Shown: one piece after another, positions 1-5,822 of the stretch
Numbering within the stretch: position 1 is the stretch's first letter
How the letters are laid out: each line of letters starts with the position of its first letter
Assembly: GCA_964493095.1 (NCBI GenBank)
Contig: CAZBNG010000106.1
Span: forward strand, 1 to 6,346
DNA: 6,346 nucleotides
Origin: CAYXSX01 sp964493095
Lineage (GTDB): Bacteria; Pseudomonadota; Alphaproteobacteria; Micavibrionales; Micavibrionaceae
Reading direction: 5' to 3'
Notes under the pieces: generated by a model
Database searches by the model: none
What the model was told of the DNA's origin: nothing
What the model saw: only the letters and a program-made list of their open reading frames with translations
Made by a program: the position numbers and the translations under genes

Positions 1-204
1 CCTTTGATCTGGATTTGGGAAGTTGTCATCAGAGTTAATAGCCAGTGCACGGTCAAAAACCTTTAACAAAGAAATGCTGCCCCAGTAAGGGTCATCCATA
101 CTTTGGCGCGCGCTCACAATGGCTTCGGATGCCAGCCGCCTGCAATATTCCTTCCGCTCCTCGAATTCTTCCTGACTATCTGCGGGACCAAATTTCACAA
201 CCAA
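1..204 (-). CDS. 5' end of an unrecognised soluble protein, cut by the left edge
   Basis: The minus strand is open from a stop codon at 208-210 to the window edge, giving 68 codons of a protein that continues outside. The likely start is TTG at 204, which has a weak AGG at 211-213 six bases upstream. GTG at 198 is the alternative; no ATG occurs until residue 35. The visible part begins (M)VVKFGPADSQEEF. It is charged and helical (roughly residues 8-35), then carries a DDPYWGS segment and a short hydrophobic stretch, LLKVFDRALAI, with no signal peptide or membrane segment. The composition is protein-like and codon use is normal, which argues for a real gene. I do not recognise the family. Its upstream region, shared with the divergent 129-aa gene, carries a 30-bp palindrome right against the start. 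Confidence 0.6.
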   Translation of the reverse strand, partial: MVVKFGPADSQEEFEERKEYCRRLASEAIVSARQSMDDPYWGSISLLKVFDRALAINSDDNFPNPDQR

Positions 205-214
205 TTCTTACCTG

Positions 215-244
215 CCGTATTTTTTACATATGTTAAAAATACGG
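215..244. promoter_or_regulatory. 30-bp near-perfect palindrome, candidate operator
   Basis: The arms CCGTATTTTT (215-224) and AAAAATACGG (235-244) are exact reverse complements. The centre ACATATGT (226-233) is itself a palindrome, and only the T/T pair at 225 and 234 breaks the symmetry. It ends 11 bases before the TTG start at 204 of the minus-strand gene and overlaps the area where its promoter or leader must lie. The symmetry and AT-rich core suit a dimeric repressor site. A cruciform or mRNA hairpin is possible, but there is no GC-rich stem plus T-run typical of an intrinsic terminator. Confidence 0.6.
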
Positions 245-299
245 TAATTTGCCATAACATAAAAGAATATGCAAGTTTTACCGGCATCACAGATCCGCC

Positions 300-327
300 G
301 TTAATAATTCGTTAATAATTCGTTAAC
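300..327 (+). promoter_or_regulatory. Two overlapping CtrA-type boxes (TTAA-N7-TTAA-N7-TTAAC)
   Basis: The 11-mer GTTAATAATTC occurs twice in tandem (300-310 and 311-321), followed by GTTAAC. This places TTAA at 301-304, 312-315 and 323-326, each separated by exactly 7 bases. The alphaproteobacterial cell-cycle regulator CtrA binds TTAA-N7-TTAA(C), so the array reads as two overlapping full sites sharing the middle half-site. It lies 50 bases before the ATG at 377. If the last TTAAC serves as the -35 element, a weak -10 (TACCCT, 344-349) follows after 16 bases, which is the geometry of CtrA-activated promoters. Identification is by consensus only. Confidence 0.65.
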
Positions 328-376
328 CTTTCGCGCGTAGCTTTACCCTAAGGACAATTTTATCAGGGGAAGTTCA

Positions 377-766
377 ATGTCCGTATTCGACGATCACATC
401 AACGCCATAGGAAACGCCCAAACCCCCGGGCAACAACAGATCGAAATCCTGCGCTTCGCCGCCTATTTTATGGATATCGTGGGAAACTCCCTTTCCGGGG
501 CTTTAACCATGGTTAAACGCAACGTAAGGAACAGCGGCATATCCACGGATCAGGTCGAAGCGCTGCAGGCACAGACCGCCGATATTCCGCAGACCTTTTC
601 CGATGCGCACAGGGAAAAGGCCGCCATGTTGCGCGAACGCCTAAACCTGCTGGAGAGCGGCACAATCCCGGATATCAGGGGCATACTGCAACTGCCCCCG
701 CTGGCGGTAGCGAGCAGGCCCGGCGGCCCGCACCTCCCGCCCTTTACTCCGCCTGCGCCTTGGTAA
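377..766 (+). CDS. Hypothetical helical protein with proline-rich tail (129 aa)
   Basis: The ATG at 377 is preceded by a good Shine-Dalgarno sequence, AGGGGAAG (365-372). The 129-residue product is probably soluble. Residues 1-60 are mixed helical with a moderately hydrophobic stretch around 24-46 (ILRFAAYFMDIVGNSLSGAL) that is too broken by polar residues to be a confident membrane helix. Residues 58-95 look like an amphipathic helix with a heptad-like pattern (VEALQAQ and AAMLRERLNLL). The last 23 residues hold nine prolines, a flexible tail or a docking segment. No catalytic motif or known domain is recognised. The gene stands alone: a convergent gene ends 37 bases downstream, and its promoter area holds the CtrA-like array, so cell-cycle control is the main functional hint. 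The function is unknown. Confidence 0.75.
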   Translation: MSVFDDHINAIGNAQTPGQQQIEILRFAAYFMDIVGNSLSGALTMVKRNVRNSGISTDQVEALQAQTADIPQTFSDAHREKAAMLRERLNLLESGTIPDIRGILQLPPLAVASRPGGPHLPPFTPPAPW

Positions 767-803
767 AACAAGAACAACGCTGACCGTTAGCAGACGTTTA
801 GTT

Positions 804-1394
804 CTAGCTTATGTCACGCACAAAGTCGTCCCAGGAAGCTTGAACCTTTTCGTTTGGATCGTGTAAACAAACGGTAATAAGACGGCTGCCATCTTGCTGG
901 ATATCTAACGTAGTTGTAAGCGCCCTTTTTTCTTCGGGGATATCAAAAGGATGCTCCAATATTTCAATTCCGGAATACTGGCGCGGGGCAATGGGTATAT
1001 TGGGAAGACCATCATTTTGCCGTCTGTATGGTCCTGTTAACTGACAATCCATGATACGGTTTTGCTGCTGTGTCTCTGGCGACCAAAAATTCTGCCAAAC
1101 CATCACAATACGCTCGGGGTGAGCGCCATCATTCGAGCCCTCAAAACGCAGCGCATAAGAAGAATCATCGGAACCTTCCCCGCCAACATTCTTTAATACA
1201 AGCTGCTTTGAAATTTCCGTTTTTCCGGCGCCGGGCTCTCCCTCGACGGCAACAATCATAACTTGATGCTCTGTCCCCGGATCAGGCTGAAGACAGTGCC
1301 GATTTTCATACAGATTTTGCACAAAAAAGCCCAGCTTTTTTGCAAAACCTTCTGTTTCCTGTGCTGATCGAGATGTAAACGTGTGGGTTAGCAA
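804..1394 (-). CDS. Divergent TsaE-like P-loop ATPase (196 aa)
   Basis: The start is TTG at 1394, with AGGA at 1401-1404 six bases upstream; the next ATG (M46) would cut off the N-terminal segment. A Walker A motif, GEPGAGKT, spans residues 52-59. The layout matches TsaE, the ATPase of the tRNA t6A threonylcarbamoyl synthesis complex: an N-terminal S-x-x-ET helix (residues 10-30), a beta strand running into the P-loop (45-59), then GIEILEHP (142-149), which corresponds to the (I/L)xEWP motif of TsaE, and a C-terminal strand pair ending DGSRLITV (168-175). The usual SPT(F/Y)T and HxDxYR motifs are not recognisable. The region 70-140 is longer and different, and the protein is about 40 residues longer than typical TsaE (about 150). 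It may be a paralog with a new role rather than the housekeeping enzyme. The fold call is inference from motifs; a generic P-loop NTPase is the fallback. Confidence 0.5.
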   Translation of the reverse strand: MLTHTFTSRSAQETEGFAKKLGFFVQNLYENRHCLQPDPGTEHQVMIVAVEGEPGAGKTEISKQLVLKNVGGEGSDDSSYALRFEGSNDGAHPERIVMVWQNFWSPETQQQNRIMDCQLTGPYRRQNDGLPNIPIAPRQYSGIEILEHPFDIPEEKRALTTTLDIQQDGSRLITVCLHDPNEKVQASWDDFVRDIS

Positions 1395-1422
1395 ACTTTT
1401 TCCTATTTTCAGAATATAGAAA

Positions 1423-1451
1423 AAGATATCAAGAACTTGAAGTTATGTCAA
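1423..1451 (-). promoter_or_regulatory. Sigma70-type promoter of the 196-aa P-loop gene
   Basis: On the minus strand a perfect -35 TTGACA (1446-1451) is followed after exactly 17 bases by a -10 TATCTT (1423-1428, four of six matches). Transcription would begin near 1416, leaving a leader of about 20 bases with the SD at 1401-1404 before the TTG at 1394. The -35 lies only 6 bases past the stop codon of the isocitrate dehydrogenase gene. The spacer holds a small dyad, TCAAG-AA-CTTGA (1429-1440), which could be an operator. Confidence 0.6.
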
Positions 1452-1457
1452 AAAAAA

Positions 1458-2678
1458 TTACGCGCCAGCAAACATATCACGCACATTGGCGATAAATTGC
1501 TGCCCGGTAATCGCCTTGCTTTTATCGGGGGCGAGGTCGCCGGTCAGGGCACCGGTTTTCAGCCCCGCCTCGATTGTTTTCACAACGGCGGCTTTAAGAG
1601 CCTGAGCCAGAGCGGCCTCTTCGGCCTGACCATTAATATCGGCCTTATGGCGGATCGCCTCGGCATAGGCGAAAATATGCGCCGTCGGATTGGCCAGCAG
1701 TATCTGTTTTTCATGCCACGCGGGTTCCAGATCCGGCGCGGTGCCGTGCGGCGGATCGGCCAGCAGGATACCGTCGGCGCTGACCAGCGTGGAATCCATG
1801 AGGCCCAGAGATTTATGCTCCCCCGCTACCTGATCGGAGACGACATCGCCGTCATAATTTTTAAGGGCAATCATCATGTTGTTCATCTTGCCCTGGGGGA
1901 TTTTGGAGACAACCGCGTCAATCAGCTCGACCTTGCCGCTGAAACTCAAACCCGCCTTTTTAAACCGGTCGGCAAAATCCTTTTTGAAAATCTCGTTAAA
2001 TATATCGATGAAACGGCCATCATAAACGGGGCTGATCGTGTCTTTTCCGGCAAAAATCACCGATTGTTTTTGCGCTAGGGCCATAGCAAATACAGCGCTG
2101 GCGTAATCACGGATCGAATGGTCGGTTTCGGTCGTCAGCATCATCACGCCGGCATCAACCGCGCGGCCCTCTACCAGAGTCTCGGACGTTCCATCCTCGC
2201 CTTCATAGACGACTTTAACAGTCCCTTTGCCGGGAATGGCGACATTGGGCGCGCCGTAAATACCGCCCACGGCCTGACGGGCAATCGTGACGTCCCGCAT
2301 CTGCGGGGCGAATTTATCGATGCCGTTAATTTCAATCGTATTGCGCAAAATCGCCGCGCCGTTAATCGCGCGGCGGATAATACCGTTGGGCGAACCCCAT
2401 TGTTTGGAAAGACCGAATTTTTTCGTTTCTTCCTTCGTGGGCGTAATGGTCGGCCCCTTGATGGCTGCCTTGTGCGCTTTAAGATCATCAAGCGCCGCTT
2501 CCAGCGCACCGTCATTGGTTGTATCGCGTGCCTGCAGGGAAATATCATGCACCTTCCAGTCAACATCGAAGAAAGGCGCAATAAGCTCTTCCCGGATTTC
2601 ACGGGACATATGCGGCCAGACACCGTCGCCCGTCATATCGACAATTGAACCATTAATTTTACGGGGCGCTTTTGCCAT
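1458..2678 (-). CDS. icd: Isocitrate dehydrogenase, eukaryote-like family, altered cofactor loop
   Basis: This TCA-cycle enzyme oxidatively decarboxylates isocitrate to 2-oxoglutarate in the cytoplasm, as a homodimer in this family. The product has 406 aa, close to the 400-415 usual for the homodimeric family shared with human IDH1. The start ATG has AAGGAGA just upstream. By alignment to human IDH1 from memory, the substrate residues are kept: S96/N98/R102 in SPNGIIR, R112, R134, Y141, K212/T214 in GKDT, D254, and D278/D282 in NYDGDVVSD. Family signatures YDGRF(x)DIF (219-227) and KNYDGDV (273-279) are clear. The NADP loop is odd: human HGTVTRH becomes HGTAPDL (311-317), so the Arg and His that grip the 2'-phosphate are Asp and Leu. 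The Rossmann-side motif GRHAFGDQYRAT is also changed, to ARQAVGGIYGAP (133-144). Enzyme identity is firm; NADP versus NAD+ preference is open. Confidence 0.92.
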   Translation of the reverse strand: MAKAPRKINGSIVDMTGDGVWPHMSREIREELIAPFFDVDWKVHDISLQARDTTNDGALEAALDDLKAHKAAIKGPTITPTKEETKKFGLSKQWGSPNGIIRRAINGAAILRNTIEINGIDKFAPQMRDVTIARQAVGGIYGAPNVAIPGKGTVKVVYEGEDGTSETLVEGRAVDAGVMMLTTETDHSIRDYASAVFAMALAQKQSVIFAGKDTISPVYDGRFIDIFNEIFKKDFADRFKKAGLSFSGKVELIDAVVSKIPQGKMNNMMIALKNYDGDVVSDQVAGEHKSLGLMDSTLVSADGILLADPPHGTAPDLEPAWHEKQILLANPTAHIFAYAEAIRHKADINGQAEEAALAQALKAAVVKTIEAGLKTGALTGDLAPDKSKAITGQQFIANVRDMFAGA

Positions 2679-2692
2679 GAATAATCTCCTTC

Positions 2693-2709
2693 TTGCGCGA
2701 ATCGCGCAA
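2693..2709 (-). promoter_or_regulatory. 17-bp palindrome with GANTC centre in the icd leader
   Basis: TTGCGCGA (2693-2700) and TCGCGCAA (2702-2709) are exact inverted repeats around a single base. In RNA the same sequence gives a 6-bp TTGCGC/GCGCAA stem with a GATTC loop, ending just before the AAGGAGA ribosome binding site of icd. The centre GAATC is a GANTC site, the CcrM methylation target in alphaproteobacteria. A weak -10 (TATCCT on the minus strand, 2715-2720) would place the start of transcription at the edge of the dyad. It could be an operator over the start site or a leader hairpin; the two cannot be told apart here. Confidence 0.5.
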
Positions 2710-2750
2710 AGCCAAGGATACGCTATTCAAAACGACTTTTCTATCTGGCC

Positions 2751-2769
2751 GGGGATGAAATTCTTCCCC
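2751..2769. promoter_or_regulatory. 19-bp imperfect palindrome between icd and the divergent gene
   Basis: GGGGA-T-GAA-A-TTC-T-TCCCC spans 2751-2769 and is symmetric around A2760 except for one T/T pair (2756 and 2764). It sits between the start of icd (2678) and that of the divergent 205-aa gene (2875), so one bound protein could act on both. No T-run follows in either direction, so a terminator is unlikely. Confidence 0.4.
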
Positions 2770-2789
2770 TGTCCAAAAGCAGTATTTTT

Positions 2790-2795
2790 TATAAT
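2790..2795 (+). promoter_or_regulatory. Possible -10 element (TATAAT) for the 205-aa gene
   Basis: A consensus TATAAT lies on the plus strand about 80 bases before the TTG start at 2875. No good -35 is seen 16-18 bases upstream, where the sequence is occupied by the right arm of the 2751-2769 palindrome. An activator-dependent promoter would fit; a chance match in an AT-rich run is also possible. Confidence 0.3.
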
Positions 2796-2874
2796 AATGC
2801 TTGATTTCGGGGTTCGCACATGATCGTATTCATGCTCTGAATTTAAACCTCACCAGCGCTTTAAGGACGTTGCT

Positions 2875-3492
2875 TTGGACACATTTACCCCGGATTTTAG
2901 AGGCGCTGCGGCAGGCTTGCCCGTTCAAACCGCCCCTACCTTGCGTATCAGGCATATGCAGGTTACGCCGACCGACAACAAGACCATCATTGTTGTTCCC
3001 AACCCGGATCTTAGTTCTGCGGTACGGGGCATAACGCTCACTGCGGACAGGGATAAAAAAACGGCAAGCGTTGATGTTTTGGGAGATGACTGGCAAACGC
3101 TTGTAAGCTTCATAAGAAGGCGGCTCTCCACACAGGTAACTGCACTGCGCCTCATACCTGTCAGCCGTCAAATTTTAGCGCCAAACATCGCGCAGGCAAT
3201 AGAAACGCTTATGCCCAGTGTCGCCAGCAATGGTCCTGTAGCGGCTAACGTGCTTTTTACCTCTCAGAACCTCGGCACCATTTTCAGAGAAACTGCCGCA
3301 GAAGGCCTGAGCGCCAGCACAAGGAACGGACTGCACGATCTCGCCAAAAACCGGATTTTCAGCGATGATCCCACGGTCAACGAGGCGATTGTTGACTTTA
3401 TGCTGGAAAAACTGTTTGAACAGCCTGAAATAGAGGCCGGAGCACAACCCGGCACACCGGGACAGCACACAGCGTTTCCCGTCCTGCTCTAA
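2875..3492 (+). CDS. Hypothetical protein, 205 aa, TTG start
   Basis: The start is TTG at 2875, with AAGGA (2863-2867) seven bases upstream. The first ATG in frame (residue 28) has no comparable ribosome site and would remove part of a conserved-looking N-terminal region. No signal peptide or membrane segment is seen. Residues 22-75 look beta-rich (TLRIRHMQV, KTIIVVPNP, GITLTA, TASVDVLG). Residues 76-205 look mainly helical, with a short DPTVNEAIVDFMLEKLFEQPE helix near 162-182 and a Pro/Gly-rich end. No known family or active-site motif is recognised. It diverges from icd and ends only 4 bases from the convergent nhaA stop. An intact frame, good SD and normal codon use support a real gene of unknown function. 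Confidence 0.7.
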   Translation: MDTFTPDFRGAAAGLPVQTAPTLRIRHMQVTPTDNKTIIVVPNPDLSSAVRGITLTADRDKKTASVDVLGDDWQTLVSFIRRRLSTQVTALRLIPVSRQILAPNIAQAIETLMPSVASNGPVAANVLFTSQNLGTIFRETAAEGLSASTRNGLHDLAKNRIFSDDPTVNEAIVDFMLEKLFEQPEIEAGAQPGTPGQHTAFPVLL

Positions 3493-3496
3493 ACCT

Positions 3497-4759
3497 TTAG
3501 CTTTTCTGATCCGGCGCTTTCTGCGGTAAAAAGTACAGCAGCAGGAAGCCGACCGTGGCCGATATCACCGAGCCCACCAGCACACCAAGACGAATGGAAG
3601 CCTGCTGATCGACCCCTGCGAATGCCAGCCCGCCGATAAACAGCGACATGGTAAAGCCGATCCCGCACAGCACGGAAACGGCGTAAAGCTGAGGCCATGT
3701 CACCCCGCTTGGCATGGGCGAAAGTTTGGTTTTCACGGCCAGCCAGAGCATGGTGAAAACGCCGAGCTGCTTGCCGACCACAAGGCCGCCGATAATGCCC
3801 AGCGTCAACGGGTCCTGCAGGGATTCAAGGCCGATCCCCTTAAACGGCACCCCGGCATTGGCGAAAGCGAAAAGCGGCAAAATACCGAAAGACACCCAGG
3901 GGTGCAGGGCATGCTCAAGATGCTTGCACGGCGAATGATTGGGGTCGTGTTTACAAGTCATGGGAATAAAAAACGCCGTAGCCACGCCCGCCAGCGTCGC
4001 ATGCACGCCGGATTTCAAAACGGCAACCCAAAGGATGAATCCCAGAAGCGCGTAAGGCGTAATGCTGGAAACGCCGCGCCGGTTCAAAATAAACAAACCG
4101 ATCAGCGCCGCCGCCGCGTAATAAAAAGACCCGATGGCAAGATCGCTGGTGTAAAAAAGAGCGATAACAATAATAGCGCCAAGGTCGTCGATCACGGCAA
4201 TGGCGGTGAGCAGGATTTTCAGGCGCACCGGGGCCTTCGTCCCCAGTAGGCTGAGCACGCCCAGCGCGAAGGCGATATCGGTAGCCGCCGGAATGGCCCA
4301 GCCGGAGATGTTTTCCGGCGTATCCATGTTCAGGTAGTAGTAAACAAGCGCCGGAACGACCATCCCTCCCACAGCGGCGAGTGCGGGCAGAAGCGCCCGC
4401 GAACGGTAGGCGAGCTCCCCCTCCTTGACCTCCCGTTTGATTTCAAGGCCGACAAGGAAAAAGAACAGCGCCATAAAACCGTCATTGATCCAGTGCAACA
4501 GGGATTTATTGAGCTGGAAATTATTTTTGGTGTCCAGCGTGTCGAAACCGATATGAAAGTGCACCTGGTTCAGGAGATGATCGTAAAAAGCGTAAAGCGG
4601 CGAATTGGCGACGATGAGCGCCAGCGTGGCGGCAATGACCAGCAATATCCCGCCCGAGGCCTCCATGCTGAAGAAATACTGCGCCATTTCGGCAAGATCC
4701 CTCGCCTTTTTAACGGCGGCGTTCTCAGCCTCTTCCACGACCTCTTGCACTTCTTTCAT
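3497..4759 (-). CDS. nhaA: Na+/H+ antiporter NhaA
   Basis: NhaA is an inner-membrane antiporter that expels Na+ or Li+ in exchange for protons and governs sodium and pH homeostasis. The 420-aa product is rich in hydrophobic helices. Family residues are present with a constant offset of 28 from E. coli: D161 in AATDIAFALG (E. coli D133), D191-D192 in AVIDDLGAI (D163-D164, the ion-binding pair), H253 in SGVHATLAG (H225, pH sensing), and K330 in VGKQLGV, matching K300. CGIGFTMSLFI near residue 370 is another signature. The ATG start has GGAGGA at 4763-4768. It carries a charged N-terminal extension of about 25 residues (KEVQEVVEEAENAAVKKARD) that E. coli NhaA (388 aa) lacks. It lies 60 bases after the holin gene on the same strand, with no terminator seen, so co-transcription is possible. 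A Cys/His-rich loop (CKHDPNHSPCKH, 269-280) is unusual. Confidence 0.96.
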   Translation of the reverse strand: MKEVQEVVEEAENAAVKKARDLAEMAQYFFSMEASGGILLVIAATLALIVANSPLYAFYDHLLNQVHFHIGFDTLDTKNNFQLNKSLLHWINDGFMALFFFLVGLEIKREVKEGELAYRSRALLPALAAVGGMVVPALVYYYLNMDTPENISGWAIPAATDIAFALGVLSLLGTKAPVRLKILLTAIAVIDDLGAIIVIALFYTSDLAIGSFYYAAAALIGLFILNRRGVSSITPYALLGFILWVAVLKSGVHATLAGVATAFFIPMTCKHDPNHSPCKHLEHALHPWVSFGILPLFAFANAGVPFKGIGLESLQDPLTLGIIGGLVVGKQLGVFTMLWLAVKTKLSPMPSGVTWPQLYAVSVLCGIGFTMSLFIGGLAFAGVDQQASIRLGVLVGSVISATVGFLLLYFLPQKAPDQKS

Positions 4760-4819
4760 TTTTTCCTCCGGTTTGATATCCGGGGAAGAATACAGCCTAT
4801 TTTCAGGGTAAAAAAGTGC

Positions 4820-5311
4820 CTATCGCCCGATTTTCTTCTCTTCGCTGCGTTTATACACATAAACTCCCAGCACGGAGAGGCCGACCGCCCAGATGGCGCT
4901 CAGGCCGCTCATGGCGTTAAGTACCACCCCCGCCTTGTCGGTTTCAAAGGCAATCACATAGGCAAGGCCCAGCATCTGCGCCGCCCATGTAATGGCCAGA
5001 AGGTAACCGAAGGTCGGGCGCATGCGCCGCACGTATAAATCCTGCGAAGCGATTTCATTGCGCAGGGATTCATTGATCTGCGTCAGCTGTATCTCCTGCT
5101 CTTTAAGCGCAATCTCCGCCATTTTTTCCGCATGACGGTGCGCCTCATTCACCTGTTGCTGCGTTATATGACCGCTGGCGATTTCACCATCCACCTGTTG
5201 CAGCACTTTCGACGCCGTTTTCGTCACGGGGTTGTCAATCGCGCCCAGCGCCTCCGCGAGTATATTGGTAAGGATCGGCAGACCGATTTTTGTCAGTAAT
5301 GCGGGTATCAT
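4820..5311 (-). CDS. GTA-type three-TM holin family protein
   Basis: The 163-aa protein fits the 'holin of 3TMs, for gene-transfer release' family found in alphaproteobacterial gene transfer agents and prophages. These proteins open the inner membrane so that the endolysin can reach the wall. An N-terminal hydrophobic segment (residues 2-25) is followed by a long charged helix (50-92, rich in E, K and Q), then RRMRPTFGY (95-103), which resembles the family's R-x-RP-x-x-x-Y junction. Two clear membrane helices follow (about 102-122 and 132-153) and a basic tail, KRSEEKKIGR. The ATG at 5311 directly abuts the TAA of the hydrolase gene. A strong GGAGGAGG site (5317-5324) lies within the end of that gene, so the two are translationally linked. 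Family recognition is from topology and the RP motif; holin activity is inferred. Confidence 0.8.
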   Translation of the reverse strand: MIPALLTKIGLPILTNILAEALGAIDNPVTKTASKVLQQVDGEIASGHITQQQVNEAHRHAEKMAEIALKEQEIQLTQINESLRNEIASQDLYVRRMRPTFGYLLAITWAAQMLGLAYVIAFETDKAGVVLNAMSGLSAIWAVGLSVLGVYVYKRSEEKKIGR

Positions 5312-5800
5312 TTAAACCTCCTCCAGCGCATAAAAAATGTGGCTGCCGATCACGGCACAGGGTTTCTCGCTCTTGGCCCAGAACGGCGCAACCCCGGCGG
5401 CGTGGTAATGCGTGGCGCCGTTCGTGACATCTTCCAGCACTCCGGCCACCGCGCGGCGGGCCAGACGCAAAGCCGTGGCGAAGTACAAATCCTCCTCGCC
5501 GATCGCCTGCAATTTCCTGAAATTAGGATCGGAGCGGTTCCAGCAACTGAACTGGTATGGCTTTTGGCAGACCTGCACGATATTGCCGCCCCACCAGTAT
5601 CCGCCGTGCCGTTCAGCCACACGGACACGGTTCAGGACCACGGACGCAATGGCGTGCATCCCGGCCGTGCCCTCCCCGCGCGCCTCACCCCACAACGTAC
5701 GGGCAAGAACGTCAATCTCGATCTGGTTGTAAAATTCCTCCATGTCTTTTTGCTGGGTCTCCCCGGAGGAGCCCAGCGCAATCAGCGTCGGTTTTTTCAT
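5312..5800 (-). CDS. SleB-type cell wall hydrolase (Hydrolase_2), endolysin
   Basis: The 162-aa protein is a peptidoglycan hydrolase of the SleB/CwlJ family, whose members cut murein as lytic transglycosylases or amidase-like enzymes. The domain begins near residue 29 with LARTLWGEARGEG (32-44); E39 of GEARGE is the expected catalytic acid. VVLNRV (54-59), QFSCW (83-87) and GATHYHA (128-134) are further family marks. There is no signal peptide, so export would depend on the adjacent holin, as for canonical endolysins. The start ATG at 5800 was chosen because AAGGAAAA (5805-5812) precedes it at the right distance. The frame stays open further upstream (to about 6046) through a palindromic repeat, and an ATG at 5827 comes from the repeat end, but no SD supports it. 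It sits between the coiled-coil protein gene and the holin gene, forming a lysis module. Confidence 0.88.
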   Translation of the reverse strand: MKKPTLIALGSSGETQQKDMEEFYNQIEIDVLARTLWGEARGEGTAGMHAIASVVLNRVRVAERHGGYWWGGNIVQVCQKPYQFSCWNRSDPNFRKLQAIGEEDLYFATALRLARRAVAGVLEDVTNGATHYHAAGVAPFWAKSEKPCAVIGSHIFYALEEV

Positions 5801-5822
5801 GATGTTTTCCTTTTTCTGCAAT

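Noticed and set aside
767..803. Bidirectional terminator between the convergent 129-aa and 196-aa genes
   Set aside because: GCTGA-CCG-TTAGC makes a weak 5-bp stem with a wobble pair and no T-run on either side.
1440..1490. Intrinsic terminator for icd (T-run just after its stop)
   Set aside because: Only a 4-bp GCCA/TGGC pairing with a large loop precedes the T-run, and the T-run is better explained as part of the TTGACA promoter region.
1458..2648. Long plus-strand open frames opposite icd (for example 1437-2078 and 2118-2648)
   Set aside because: They are antisense shadows of a clearly conserved enzyme and have Arg/Gly/His-rich, non-protein-like composition with no ribosome sites.
4763..4784. 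Hairpin CCGG...CCGG in the nhaA leader as a riboswitch or sodium sensor
   Set aside because: It is only a 4-bp stem with an 8-base loop, and no known riboswitch core is recognisable.
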